Of a stretch of DNA of 64,000 bases, positions 1 to 10,285 are shown piece after piece. Numbering within the stretch: the stretch's first letter is position 1; the number at the start of each line of letters is the position of its first letter. A program made the position numbers and the translations under genes. The notes beneath the pieces are model-generated. The model did not search any database. It saw only the letters and a list, made by a program, of their open reading frames with translations, and had not been told where the DNA came from. The stretch lies in the NCBI GenBank assembly GCA_033239125.1, contig BSWB01000008.1:16088001-16152000 (forward strand). Direction: 5' to 3'. Source of the DNA: Fagopyrum homotropicum (taxonomy: Eukaryota > Streptophyta > Magnoliopsida > Caryophyllales > Polygonaceae).

Positions 1-2
1 AC

Positions 3-929
3 CTTAGGCGGATGATATCGACGGTAGGGCTAGATCAATTTACTGAGATCCGTGCACCTGCCTACCTAGAGCTCACCTTGGAGTTCATTAGCTCTTTGAC
101 CTACGTCCCCACAGAGCGAGCTGTGAAGTACCGGTTGATGAACCGGAACTTCATAGTTCCTTTAGAGTATTGGAGAGACATTTTTGGGTTCCCAGCCCCG
201 ACTGCTGTAGATTTTCCCTCCCGAGCTGTAGCTAGGGAGTTCTGGGGTTAGATTGCTCACGTTGTGGAGCACGCAGACAGATGGCGCCCTGGAGACTCCA
301 GGGAGCGCATTATTTTCCACCTAGCTTTTAGGTTAGCTCGCCGTATTTTCAATGAGACGCTTCTGGCGCGTACTGAGATGCCCCAGAAGGTCCGACAAGG
401 GGAGCTTTTCAGCTTGTACTGCATGGTGACTGGGGGGATCCCAGACTTTGGCTTGATGTTGGCAGAGGACCTGCACAAGATCAAGGCCAAGGCGAAGGGG
501 GACATCTGCTGCAGAGGAATTGTGACCCACATTGCCAGCTATCAGGATATGGACCTCAGCGCTTGTACTATGGTGGCTGCTGCCAAGCCGCTAGGGCTGC
601 AGGAGATGATTACCCGGCGGATTCTGGTTCCCCGAGGACTGACTACGCCATATGTGGCCATGCCCTGGGAGCCTACTACACCGCAGGGGATCAGGTGGTC
701 AACCCAGTTTACAGTTTATGACCCTCATTACCGCAGACTGCATGGATCCCACTGATGAAGGATGCGAGAGAGGCAGCAGCTGCACCAGCTGAGGAGGAGG
801 ATGAGGAGGAGACTGCTGATGCTGATGATGACAGGGATGATGGAGTTCCGATGGATACAGGGACGAATACTGCTGGGATGAGCGCGTCGGTTATTGACAT
901 TGATGATGATGATACTGAGCCTGCACCAG
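3..929 (+). pseudogene. Athila third-ORF (ATHILA ORF-1-like) protein, N-terminal part, broken
   Basis: The frame is open at the left edge, so the start is missing. The protein aligns with the complete third ORFs at 16398 and 53088: a FRLMNR-like patch, then the patch read as ADRWRPGDSRERIIFHLA, then TEMPQKV, GIVTHIA and a PPY/MPWE patch near the end of the core. Two lesions are visible: a TAG at 249-251 and a one-base frameshift near 730, after which the acidic tail (runs of Glu and Asp) continues from about 734. The insertion at 930 then cuts the reading frame, which resumes in phase at 5454. Function of this family is unknown; it sits in the position often called env-like. No membrane segment is visible. 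Confidence 0.7.
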
Positions 930-2172
930 TGATGTGATCGAACTCGATTCGAACACTAGGATCCACCGGCACAAGTTCACAATCGGATTGGAATCGATGA
1001 AATGGAACTCTCTCTTTTTTTTTTGGATTTTGTGTTTTTGGATATGAAGAGCAAATTCCCTCGGCCTCTCACTTTGGGAATCCCTCAACTCGAACGAACT
1101 ACCCTCGGAATCTCACTTTGGGGTTCGAACCTTTGTCCCTCGGCCTCTCACCTTAGAACCACCTAAGCATCTCACCTAGATGTTTGAAAACTAAGCATCT
1201 CACCTAGAATTCGGGTTTTGTTTTAAAGCAAACAACAACTTTGAAAGCACAAAGGCTAACTTACTTCATTTAACTTCACTTCTCTTACAATGGGAGGATA
1301 CAAGGCTTTATATAGCCACAAAACTCAGCCTAAAAACTCCCTAATTAAGTGCTAGAAATATCAAAGGTTTATCAAAAGAAAATGCAAGAAATTCAAGAGT
1401 TTTTCTAGGAAATTGAAACACATAAATGGCCACATTTGGCCTTTAATCAAAGATGACTCTTGGATCCTATTCTCTTCACTTGGACAACACATCAAGGATG
1501 GTCTAATCAAGTCTTAGACGTCCATATTGAAGGAGAAGAAGACCATTGAACTACCTTGGCCTCCATTCAATGTATGTGTGTGAAGATGCCTTCAATGTTT
1601 GATTGAATGTTGACATGTTGACCTTCACATGATCAATACATAAATTCATGCATAATATATGAATAATATGAGCATGGTATGCTGCATGAAATATGTATGG
1701 TAGGACGTGCATATGTTTTGTATAACCATCTTTCATGCCTCCATGCATGATCTTGTCCAACAATCCATACAAGTACCGTACTTGCTGCAATGTAGGGTCA
1801 TTTTCACCCTCTTCCTCTTGCAATATCGACTTTGAGTAAACTAGAAAGTTGTAGATATTGAAAATACCTTTCAAAGTAGTACTCATGGGTATTTTAATTC
1901 CAAGTATTGCCTCAGTTATAGTCGTTTTACTGAGAGTGCACAAACCTGACAGCTTAGCCGGAGAGAGTGAAAATTGGCTTCCATTTGGCATGCTCGGTGC
2001 AAGCATTTTCGGTTTCATTTCAATAAGTTTTGGCTCAGTTTTAGGCATGATCTCCAACACATAAGTATTGATTTCGATAGGTGCCGGTTGAGTTTTGACT
2101 TGGACGGTTGGTGGCAAAACAATTAGTTCCGGCATATTGACGATGATTTCTTCTCCGGTGGGGATCACATCA
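930..2172 (-). repeat. LTR copy 1 (3' LTR in element orientation)
   Basis: Same unit, starting directly after the target duplicate ACCAG. The purine tract that would prime plus-strand DNA lies next to it at 2173-2185, read on the minus strand as purine-rich. Confidence 0.87.
1306..1314 (-). promoter_or_regulatory. TATA box of the LTR promoter
   Basis: TATATAAAG on the minus strand. It is repeated at the same offset in the other two LTR copies (2944-2952 and 4582-4590). Confidence 0.5.
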
Positions 2173-2522
2173 TCCCCTTTCCCTTGAAAAGGATTCGTCC
2201 TCGAATCCGTCATGCCATCATTGGGAAATTGATTATCGGATTTATTACCATGGTAACTACTTCTCGCGACTTCGATGCCGTCATGTTGAGATGCTTGAAT
2301 ACGATCCGGGGACCCAAGGGCACGACTATTTAGATTTTGTTCTCGATGGTTGTTGCTTCGTTCATTCCGGTTTGCATGGTTGCTACCTCCTTGTATTTTG
2401 TCATGAGGGTTCAAGAGAAGGAGAGGAAACCTTCTCAATATCTCAGCTAGTTGGGCTTCAAGCCTATCCAAACGTTGGTTGTTTCGATTACCACCGTTTG
2501 CATTGTCGTTGATGATCGTCAT
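1551..2522 (-). CDS. Short gag-like ORF running into the next LTR (copy in left internal segment)
   Basis: Identical in protein sequence to the ORF at 3189-4160, being the second tandem unit. It starts 30 codons inside the primer-site end of the internal segment and ends inside LTR copy 1. Confidence 0.5.
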   Translation of the reverse strand: MTIINDNANGGNRNNQRLDRLEAQLAEILRRFPLLLLNPHDKIQGGSNHANRNERSNNHREQNLNSRALGSPDRIQASQHDGIEVARSSYHGNKSDNQFPNDGMTDSRTNPFQGKGDDVIPTGEEIIVNMPELIVLPPTVQVKTQPAPIEINTYVLEIMPKTEPKLIEMKPKMLAPSMPNGSQFSLSPAKLSGLCTLSKTTITEAILGIKIPMSTTLKGIFNIYNFLVYSKSILQEEEGENDPTLQQVRYLYGLLDKIMHGGMKDGYTKHMHVLPYIFHAAYHAHIIHILCMNLCIDHVKVNMSTFNQTLKASSHTYIEWRPR

Positions 2523-2550
2523 CCCCGAAAGCTTGAGGAACTCGCACCGT

Positions 2551-2565
2551 TAGGCTCTGATACCA
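2551..2565 (-). promoter_or_regulatory. Primer-binding site, tRNA-iMet type
   Basis: The minus strand reads TGGTATCAGAGCCTA two bases inside the LTR end, complementary to the 3' end of plant initiator tRNA-Met. The identical site in the other internal segment is at 4189-4203. Confidence 0.85.
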
Positions 2566-2567
2566 CT

Positions 2568-3810
2568 TGATGTGATCGAACTCGATTCGAACACTAGGAT
2601 CCACCGGCACAAGTTCACAATCGGATTGGAATCGATGAAATGGAACTCTCTCTTTTTTTTTTGGATTTTGTGTTTTTGGATATGAAGAGCAAATTCCCTC
2701 GGCCTCTCACTTTGGGAATCCCTCAACTCGAACGAACTACCCTCGGAATCTCACTTTGGGGTTCGAACCTTTGTCCCTCGGCCTCTCACCTTAGAACCAC
2801 CTAAGCATCTCACCTAGATGTTTGAAAACTAAGCATCTCACCTAGAATTCGGGTTTTGTTTTAAAGCAAACAACAACTTTGAAAGCACAAAGGCTAACTT
2901 ACTTCATTTAACTTCACTTCTCTTACAATGGGAGGATACAAGGCTTTATATAGCCACAAAACTCAGCCTAAAAACTCCCTAATTAAGTGCTAGAAATATC
3001 AAAGGTTTATCAAAAGAAAATGCAAGAAATTCAAGAGTTTTTCTAGGAAATTGAAACACATAAATGGCCACATTTGGCCTTTAATCAAAGATGACTCTTG
3101 GATCCTATTCTCTTCACTTGGACAACACATCAAGGATGGTCTAATCAAGTCTTGGACGTCCATATTGAAGGAGAAGAAGACCATTGAACTACCTTGGCCT
3201 CCATTCAATGTATGTGTGTGAAGATGCCTTCAATGTTTGATTGAATGTTGACATGTTGACCTTCACATGATCAATACATAAATTCATGCATAATATATGA
3301 ATAATATGAGCATGGTATGCTGCATGAAATATGTATGGTAGGACGTGCATATGTTTTGTATAACCATCTTTCATGCCTCCATGCATGATCTTGTCCAACA
3401 ATCCATACAAGTACCGTACTTGCTGCAATGTAGGGTCATTTTCACCCTCTTCCTCTTGCAATATCGACTTTGAGTAAACTAGAAAGTTGTAGATATTGAA
3501 AATACCTTTCAAAGTAGTACTCATGGGTATTTTAATTCCAAGTATTGCCTCAGTTATAGTCGTTTTACTGAGAGTGCACAAACCTGACAGCTTAGCCGGA
3601 GAGAGTGAAAATTGGCTTCCATTTGGCATGCTCGGTGCAAGCATTTTCGGTTTCATTTCAATAAGTTTTGGCTCAGTTTTAGGCATGATCTCCAACACAT
3701 AAGTATTGATTTCGATAGGTGCCGGTTGAGTTTTGACTTGGACGGTTGGTGGCAAAACAATTAGTTCCGGCATATTGACGATGATTTCTTCTCCGGTGGG
3801 GATCACATCA
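2568..3810 (-). repeat. LTR copy 2 (middle)
   Basis: Same 1243-bp unit as copies 1 and 3, shared by the two internal segments; offset from copy 1 exactly 1638 bp. It acts as 3' LTR for the right internal segment and as 5' LTR for the left one. Confidence 0.87.
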
Positions 3811-4160
3811 TCCCCTTTCCCTTGAAAAGGATTCGTCCTCGAATCCGTCATGCCATCATTGGGAAATTGATTATCGGATTTATTACCATGGTAACTACTT
3901 CTCGCGACTTCGATGCCGTCATGTTGAGATGCTTGAATACGATCCGGGGACCCAAGGGCACGACTATTTAGATTTTGTTCTCGATGGTTGTTGCTTCGTT
4001 CATTCCGGTTTGCATGGTTGCTACCTCCTTGTATTTTGTCATGAGGGTTCAAGAGAAGGAGAGGAAACCTTCTCAATATCTCAGCTAGTTGGGCTTCAAG
4101 CCTATCCAAACGTTGGTTGTTTCGATTACCACCGTTTGCATTGTCGTTGATGATCGTCAT
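3189..4160 (-). CDS. Short gag-like ORF running into the next LTR (copy in right internal segment)
   Basis: 323 codons. Residues 1-40 are rich in Asn, Arg and Gln and then include RLDRLEAQLAEILRRF, a short amphipathic helix like the start of some plant gypsy gag proteins. Residues about 105-117 read TDSRTNPFQGKGDD, which resembles the C-terminal tail of plant gypsy pol proteins. The ORF then passes without a stop into the LTR (from about residue 118). I infer that the internal region is a deletion product joining the start of gag to the end of pol. No CCHC knuckle, protease or RT motif is present. Whether the protein is made is unknown. Confidence 0.5.
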   Translation of the reverse strand: MTIINDNANGGNRNNQRLDRLEAQLAEILRRFPLLLLNPHDKIQGGSNHANRNERSNNHREQNLNSRALGSPDRIQASQHDGIEVARSSYHGNKSDNQFPNDGMTDSRTNPFQGKGDDVIPTGEEIIVNMPELIVLPPTVQVKTQPAPIEINTYVLEIMPKTEPKLIEMKPKMLAPSMPNGSQFSLSPAKLSGLCTLSKTTITEAILGIKIPMSTTLKGIFNIYNFLVYSKSILQEEEGENDPTLQQVRYLYGLLDKIMHGGMKDGYTKHMHVLPYIFHAAYHAHIIHILCMNLCIDHVKVNMSTFNQTLKASSHTYIEWRPR

Positions 4161-4205
4161 CCCCGAAAGCTTGAGGAACTCGCACCGTTAGGCTCTGATA
4201 CCACT

Positions 4206-5448
4206 TGATGTGATCGAACTCGATTCGAACACTAGGATCCACCGGCACAAGTTCACAATCGGATTGGAATCGATGAAATGGAACTCTCTCTTTTTTTTTT
4301 GGATTTTGTGTTTTTGGATATGAAGAGCAAATTCCCTCGGCCTCTCACTTTGGGAATCCCTCAACTCGAACGAACTACCCTCGGAATCTCACTTTGGGGT
4401 TCGAACCTTTGTCCCTCGGCCTCTCACCTTAGAACCACCTAAGCATCTCACCTAGATGTTTGAAAACTAAGCATCTCACCTAGAATTCGGGTTTTGTTTT
4501 AAAGCAAACAACAACTTTGAAAGCACAAAGGCTAACTTACTTCATTTAACTTCACTTCTCTTACAATGGGAGGATACAAGGCTTTATATAGCCACAAAAC
4601 TCAGCCTAAAAACTCCCTAATTAAGTGCTAGAAATATCAAAGGTTTATCAAAAGAAAATGCAAGAAATTCAAGAGTTTTTCTAGGAAATTGAAACACATA
4701 AATGGCCACATTTGGCCTTTAATCAAAGATGACTCTTGGATCCTATTCTCTTCACTTGGACAACACATCAAGGATGGTCTAATCAAGTCTTGGACGTCCA
4801 TATTGAAGGAGAAGAAGACCATTGAACTACCTTGGCCTCCATTCAATGTATGTGTGTGAAGATGCCTTCAATGTTTGATTGAATGTTGACATGTTGACCT
4901 TCACATGATCAATACATAAATTCATGCATAATATATGAATAATATGAGCATGGTATGCTGCATGAAATATGTATGGTAGGACGTGCATATGTTTTGTATA
5001 ACCATCTTTCATGCCTCCATGCATGATCTTGTCCAACAATCCATACAAGTACCGTACTTGCTGCAATGTAGGGTCATTTTCACCCTCTTCCTCTTGCAAT
5101 ATCGACTTTGAGTAAACTAGAAAGTTGTAGATATTGAAAATACCTTTCAAAGTAGTACTCATGGGTATTTTAATTCCAAGTATTGCCTCAGTTATAGTCG
5201 TTTTACTGAGAGTGCGCAAACCTGACAGCTTAGCCGGAGAGAGTGAAAATTGGCTTCCATTTGGCATGCTCGGTGCAAGCATTTTCGGTTTCATTTCAAT
5301 AAGTTTTGGCTCAGTTTTAGGCATGATCTCCAACACATAAGTATTGATTTCGATAGGTGCCGGTTGAGTTTTGACTTGGACGGTTGGTGGCAAAACAATT
5401 AGTTCCGGCATATTGACGATGATTTCTTCTCCGGTGGGGATCACATCA
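4206..5448 (-). repeat. LTR copy 3 (5' LTR in element orientation)
   Basis: 1243 bp, TG...CA ends. A minus-strand TATA-like TATATAAAG lies near 4582-4590, matching 1306-1314 in copy 1. A cluster of short direct repeats (CTCGGCCTCTCAC and CTAAGCATCTCACCTAG types) lies near the plus-left end, that is, in U5. The first 210 or so codons on the minus strand are open (4827-5462), which is unusual for an LTR. Confidence 0.87.
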
Positions 5449-5453
5449 ACCAG

Positions 5454-5710
5454 CCACATCACCAGTGAGACCTGCTAGGCGTAGAGCACGCCGACATAGA
5501 GATCCAGTGGCTCACCGTCGGATCGATGATCTGACGGATCAGATGATCGATTCTTATGCTGCCTTATCACTGGATATCCGCGAGATGCAGGAGCGACAGC
5601 AGTACCAGCACATGATGGCTCAGATTCAGTTTCAGCACATCATGGGCTATCCGTTCGACCCATCTCAGTATCCATATGTGCCACCACCACCACCGGATCG
5701 TGACTACTGA
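5454..5710 (+). pseudogene. Athila third-ORF protein, C-terminal part of e3
   Basis: This is the remainder of the e3 ORF after the insertion. It is Arg-rich at first, then has a helix with IDDLTDQMIDSY and IREMQERQQYQHMM, and ends in a proline run (YVPPPPPDRDY). It aligns with the C-termini of the e1 and e2 ORFs, which have DDLDHMMRDVYRQQFGR and also end in prolines. Skipping the insertion and one copy of ACCAG keeps the frame open across the junction, which supports the target-duplication call. Confidence 0.7.
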
Positions 5711-7160
5711 GAGTTGCAGGATTTTCTTTCTTATTTATTATGCAACTCAGTTTTATGTCCGGTGAGTATTTTATTTCCTTAGACTTATTTTGACCCATTG
5801 GGACAGTGTGTCCCAAGTATGGGGTGTTTATGTATTTGATTGACTTATGTGTTGTATGACTCTACATTTCCGGATATTTATGCTTCACTTTTGCTTCTAT
5901 GCGTTTATCTGAGATTGCATGCATACATACAGGTTATTTGATTGAGAAAAAGCGTCAAAACTGAAAAAAAAAAAAATTTGACCTCGACCGGGGCAGTTCT
6001 GGCCGAACGAGGTACTTCACCTCGGTTGACCTAAGAACACCTCGACCGAGGTAGGTTAACTGAGAGTTTTTCGGAAAAAAGTTTTGTGCTTCTTATCTGG
6101 ATATGATCTCAGTGAAGATCTTGTTGCTGACTGGTTTTGAAATCTTTATATGTTTGAAAGGTTTTATAATATGTTTAAGTTGCTAAATGCTTTGTTTGAA
6201 ATTTTTGGCATGTTTAATACTTTGTTTTTATCCAAATTATGTTGAATTTGAAGGTTGACACCGCAAGATAAGTTCTCTCACTTTCTTCCTGGAAAGACCA
6301 AGGCAATTCATTCTTCTCTCTTCTTCTTCTTGATCATGCTTAGCCCCTCATATACATTTTTGCCTCCCTTTACCTATCCGGGAATTTGGAAGCAAGCGAA
6401 GTGGTGAAAGCAAGTGAAGTTAAAGTTGAGAAGTTGGCTGGAAGTGAAAGTGTTAGAAAGAAAGAAATAGGTTTGGGGAAGTCAATCATGATGATGAGTA
6501 ACTCGGCACCATTCACATAGCCGGGTGTTTGTGTCTTGCCAAAGTCGGATTGAGCGATATTCCTAACGGGTCATGGTATGTGCATCAAGGGTTTGATGCA
6601 TCTCAAGAAATTGATGATTGCTGATTTCCTAGGCTTCGGTTATTGTGCACCTCTGTCCATGCATCCCAAAAAGTAAAGTAAAAAAAGAAAAGTGTGAAAT
6701 AAGCAAAGCTTATTGGTGGAAGATGTTGAAAGTCAAAGTGAAAGTGAAGTATATCCTTTTCCCGGATTCTAGCACCACATTACCTTACATACATCCCTAC
6801 CCTACACGTTTCTTGACCTTTCTTTTAGGAAGCCCTTGAGACCTCGAGCTTGTTAATTGACTTAGTGGTTTAAACTGGATTATGCATGATTAATTTCGAT
6901 AATTATGACTTATTATGCATTCTATGATTTTATGCAAAGATGAACAACTTTCTTATATTTATACAATATTTTGATCATATTTTGATATTAAATTTCATGA
7001 AGTATTCTCTTAGAGTGATCTATGATTGTAGCACACCATAAAAATGTTTTGAAAGACTTTTCATCGATTTTCTTGACTTATAATCCATTCTATCTTGCCT
7101 TTTATATGCGGAACTTGCTTGGGGACAAGCAAGGGCTAAGTATGGGGCATTTAAAGCATC
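5711..7160 (+). other. 3' UTR of e3
   Basis: No gene. It holds a first AAGTATGGGG at 5816-5825, the family word CACCTCGACCGAGGT near 6038-6052 with degenerate copies from 5981, a block shared with e1 and e2 at 6475-6606 and around 6630-6660, the stem CTTGCTT...AAGCAAG just before the second AAGTATGGGG (about 7138-7147), and AT-rich spacer. Confidence 0.6.
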
Positions 7161-7164
7161 TAGT

Positions 7165-8495
7165 TGTGGTTCCAACTCAAGATCTAAAGATAAGCGGACA
7201 AAGCTGAGATTTTTGCATAGGAAAGGTGTTACTAAAATGGAATAGATCACCGGGTAAGTCTCACTACTCACTAATCCAAAACCGTAACTCCTATTACCGG
7301 GTAAGTCTCAAGGAATTAAGATAAAGAACTATAACCTCAAACTAACACACCATCTAAGGGAATAGAATCAACCTTTACCGGGTAAGTCTCAGGCTAACTC
7401 ACAAAGATGGGATGAAAGCACACTCAAACCCCAATAAAGGATAAACCTTTATTACCTACACTTATGATCTTAGGTAAACAAACAAAGGAATTACCGGGTA
7501 AGTCTCATCCTAGGCTTGCATTGAACCAGGAAAGGTGTAATAAGGATAGGATTTGGCAAACTCTAACACTTAACTCTCAGTTTCGGATTAGATAAGTCAC
7601 CTCGGTCAGACGAATTCCACCCCGGCCGAGATGTTCATCGACTGAGCGAGATGCTTAGGGTTAAGGTAAAGACTCGAGCTTTCAGGGTCCTACTGTGATT
7701 AAGATTATTCTATCATTGTTTTTCCCACAACCTTCAACCAATCACCCTAGAATCACACAAAGAGATTAGCCACTCATCATCATGAAAGTATTAATCAAGT
7801 ATATGGGAAGAAAGAGAATAATTGAACAAGAAAACCTTAAGAGAAATGTTTCAATAACTGAATCAATTATCAAACACAAGCGTTCCTTGGATAGAAATCC
7901 AACAAGACAACAAACAAGAAGGGAATCTAAGATGATCTTAAAAAACCCTTTAAAAGCTATAGACTTTCTTCCTTCAACCTTCAACAAGGTTCTTCAAATC
8001 TCCCAACTGGAGTATGGCTGCAGCGGTGTAGTAGGTGTAAGCGAGGTGATAGCGGATGTCGGATTTGTGGGAAATCCGACCCTTTTTATAGGAAAATTAC
8101 TCTCCAAAGATAAGATATCTTAGAAAGATCTCTTCCCATAAAAATAGGTAAAATATATGATCTAGCATATCTTCTTCCTTCCAGGAGCCAAGCCCAAAAA
8201 TATAAGATCTCTTTCCAAAGATAAAAGATCTCAGCCAAGAATAAAATATTCTCGCCGCGTCCCAAGTGTTTGCCTCGGTCGAGTCGACTCCTCTGGATCA
8301 CCTCGGTCGAGGTGAATCTGTATTCAACCGAGGTGAGTCACAACTGAATGTGAAATCTCTCAAATCTGGTCCAAAGTAAATCTCTAATCCATGGCTATGC
8401 TTCCTGGATGTTTCCTTATGTTCCTGAATATAGCTCCAATGACTCCATAGCTCCTTTTTGATGCAAAACGTGCCATTTTACCTACGATTACAACA
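7165..8495 (-). repeat. Minus-strand LTR of an Athila-like element related to e3
   Basis: Read on the minus strand this has the layout of the e1 LTR: near the start a GGCACGTTTT-like patch (8459-8478), then palindromic words (CACCTCGGTCGAGGTG at 8299-8314), then TATAAAAAGGG (about 8080-8090), then a transcribed leader, then a second group of words (7598-7650), then an iterated motif. That motif, ACCGGGTAAGTCTCA on the plus strand, occurs at 7249, 7296, 7377 and 7493. Ends are not certain: 8495 is chosen because the minus strand then starts TGTTGTAATCG, and the left end is approximate. No convincing target duplication was found. Confidence 0.55.
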
Positions 8496-8598
8496 AAACT
8501 AGGTGTAGACCTCGATTCCCGCAAAGGTAGATGAAATGGTAATATAATCACATATTATACATACAAACATGCAGATTATTATACATACAAACATGCAG
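8496..8598. repeat. Unassigned spacer with a 24-bp direct duplication
   Basis: ATTATACATACAAACATGCAG occurs at 8554-8574 and again at 8578-8598, ending where recognisable e1 LTR sequence begins. The rest of the stretch is AT-rich with nothing recognised. Confidence 0.6.
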
Positions 8599-10261
8599 GT
8601 TATTGTGATATTTTAGGCACGTTTTCTAATCGTATTTGATTCATATTGATAGTCTTTGATTGAGCTTTGTGCATATGTGAGCTAGTATTGCCTATATTGT
8701 CGATATGGATGTCTACACGAGTTCTATGTTGATTATAGGTGATTTGGAGCTATTTCCGAACGGAATCGAGCAAAGGAGAGTTGAGTTGATATGTCCATAG
8801 ATCGAGGACACCTTTTGGAAGCAATTTGGAGTCTTAGATTGAGGAATGCACGAATGAAGGCAAAAACCATGTTCTCACCCTAAATTACGGCCGTGGATTT
8901 TGAGTCAGAATTCGATGTTCATTCCAGGAGATATTACGGCCGTGGAACTAACCGTAGTAGTTTCCACGCCCTAAATTACGGTCGTGAAAAGATTCCACGA
9001 CCGTGATTTTGGCGAATCTTTTCGCCATGTTTCGAAGCCACGATCTTTTGAAGATTGGGCCGGGCCGACATTTTGCCCTGCATTATAAAATAGACGGATG
9101 AGGCAAGATTCCGTCACCTCGCTTACGACCTTTCAACCCTCGCTTAGCGGCAAAACGCAAAAACCCTCATCTTGGAGGTAATTTGGAGATCTCATTGAAG
9201 ATCAAAGTTCGTATTGAAGAGTTGCTGTTTGTGATCTTCGTGTTTGTGGAAGATCGAAGTTCTTGGAGGATTTTGCAAGAAGATCTCTCTTCTTGTTTAG
9301 GTTTGATTCAGAATCGGATTGACATCCCGTTTCTCTTCTTTCCTAAAGATTGTGATTGCTTGGTCCGTTTTGAATCTTTAGATAAACACTTGTTCTTGAT
9401 TGTGATTCTGAGATTCACTTGAAGATTATTGATAGTTCTTGAAAGTTTTCATCTTTTATCTCCTAATTCTTGAATCAATATCAATATGACAGTTATTGGC
9501 TAAAAACCCTTAACAATTCTAAGGTGAAGGGTTGATAGTTGTGGCTTAGATGATGATATATCGATCGTAAACAGATTAGACCCTGAGAGTTAGAGAATTA
9601 TCGCCGACAACCCTAAATCACGGGCTGTTCTTGAGTTCCACGACCGTGGAATCTCAAGATCCAACCGTAATTTCCCTAAGTCTACGAGCTTGCTTTTACC
9701 TTAATCTAAAGTTAAAGATTTGCTTTAGCTTAGCTTAGACTTGTCTTTTCTAGGTGGTAGTGAAGCCTCAACAACCTCTACCTCGATTGTGAGCCTCAAC
9801 AACCTCAATCGGATAAGTTAGTCTTAATCTTTAGATTATAAGTTTGGGTATTTGATACTAATCCTTGCCTTTAGAATCTTTCTATATTGAGCCTCAACAA
9901 CCTGTATAGGGAGTGTCTTTTAGGTGAATTACATAAGGTTTTTGGAACCTCAACCGTACGATTACCTTACATTAGTATACCCTTGCATATCTCGACTCTG
10001 TCCTTATATCATTAGTATATCTTGAATCAATTGCCACAGCTGGATACTTGGATCTTTAGGATTGTTGTTTTCCCGATAATTTGCAAACTCCCATATTCAC
10101 TTGCTTGATAACCTGCGATCGAGTTCGTTCCACCCAAATCCCTGTGTTCGATACTCTGGAATTCTTGCTAATCTACGCCGATCCGTACACTGCGGGTTCG
10201 CTTGCTTGATTCTAGTTTTATAAATTTAAAGCTTATTTGCACACACCTCTAGGGGCGAACA
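8599..10261 (+). repeat. e1 5' LTR (5' end truncated)
   Basis: Matches 19311-20973 of the 3' LTR and ends GGGGCGAACA just before the primer site. Its U3 holds the palindromic words (8887-9025). The TATA box is TATAAAA at 9084-9090. Its U5 holds another word (CCACGACCGTGG at 9638-9649) and three copies of GCCTCAACAACCT (9765, 9793, 9891). The first 11-13 bases seen in the 3' LTR are absent. Confidence 0.93.
9084..9090 (+). promoter_or_regulatory. TATA box of the e1 LTR promoter
   Basis: TATAAAA follows GCCCTGCAT and precedes a leader with CACCTCGCTTACG. The same box is at 19796-19802 in the 3' LTR, and the e2 equivalents are at 45078-45084 and 56595-56601. Confidence 0.6.
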
Positions 10262-10267
10262 AGTTTT

Positions 10268-10285
10268 TGGCGCCGTTGCCGGGGA
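10268..10285 (+). promoter_or_regulatory. Primer-binding site, tRNA-Asp type
   Basis: TGGCGCCGTTGCCGGGGA, six bases after the LTR end. It is complementary to the 3' end of plant tRNA-Asp, the usual primer of Athila and Tat elements. e2 has the same site at 46248-46265. Confidence 0.9.

Larger units (their letters stand above)
930..5448 (-). mobile_element. Short LTR retroelement in tandem form LTR-int-LTR-int-LTR
   Basis: Three LTR copies (930-2172, 2568-3810, 4206-5448; 1243 bp each) alternate with two 395-bp internal segments, an exact 1638-bp period. The outer ends are TGATGTGATC and GATCACATCA, a perfect 10-bp inverted pair, flanked by the 5-bp direct repeat ACCAG at 925-929 and 5449-5453. 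On the minus strand each internal segment starts with a primer site matching initiator tRNA-Met (TGGTATCAGAGCC) and ends with a purine tract. By eye the copies differ at only two positions (near 1518 and 5215). With so short an internal region it must depend on another element's enzymes. The tandem form is best explained by unequal or homologous recombination between LTRs. Confidence 0.88.
1..7160 (+). mobile_element. Athila-like LTR element e3, 3' part only
   Basis: This is the downstream portion of an Athila-type Ty3/gypsy element; its gag-pol lies outside the window to the left. It contains the third ORF (split by the insertion at 930-5448), a 3' UTR from 5711, and a polypurine-like tract around 7136-7150. 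The order and several UTR blocks match the intact elements e1 and e2. The expected plus-strand 3' LTR (starting TGTTAGC in e1 and e2) is not seen after the tract; a minus-strand LTR follows instead. Its family word, CACCTCGACCGAGGT-like, differs from that of e1/e2, so it is a separate subfamily. Confidence 0.75.

Noticed and set aside
709..972. Minus-strand ORF rich in Ser opposite the acidic tail of the e3 third ORF
   Set aside because: It is the complement of GAN-rich codons; no independent homology or start context.
930..5448. Satellite DNA with a 1638-bp monomer
   Set aside because: LTR ends, primer site, purine tract and an ACCAG target duplicate explain it as a tandem LTR element.
7249..7507. 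CRISPR-like array from the four ACCGGGTAAGTCTCA copies
   Set aside because: Spacers are irregular (32-101 bases), there are no cas genes, and the context is a plant LTR.
9183..9422. 79-codon ORF in the e1 LTR (again at 19895)
   Set aside because: It lies in the R/U5 leader, is present only because the two LTRs are copies, and e2 does not keep it.
10268..10285. tRNA-Asp gene
   Set aside because: Only the primer-binding 18 bases are present; no cloverleaf.
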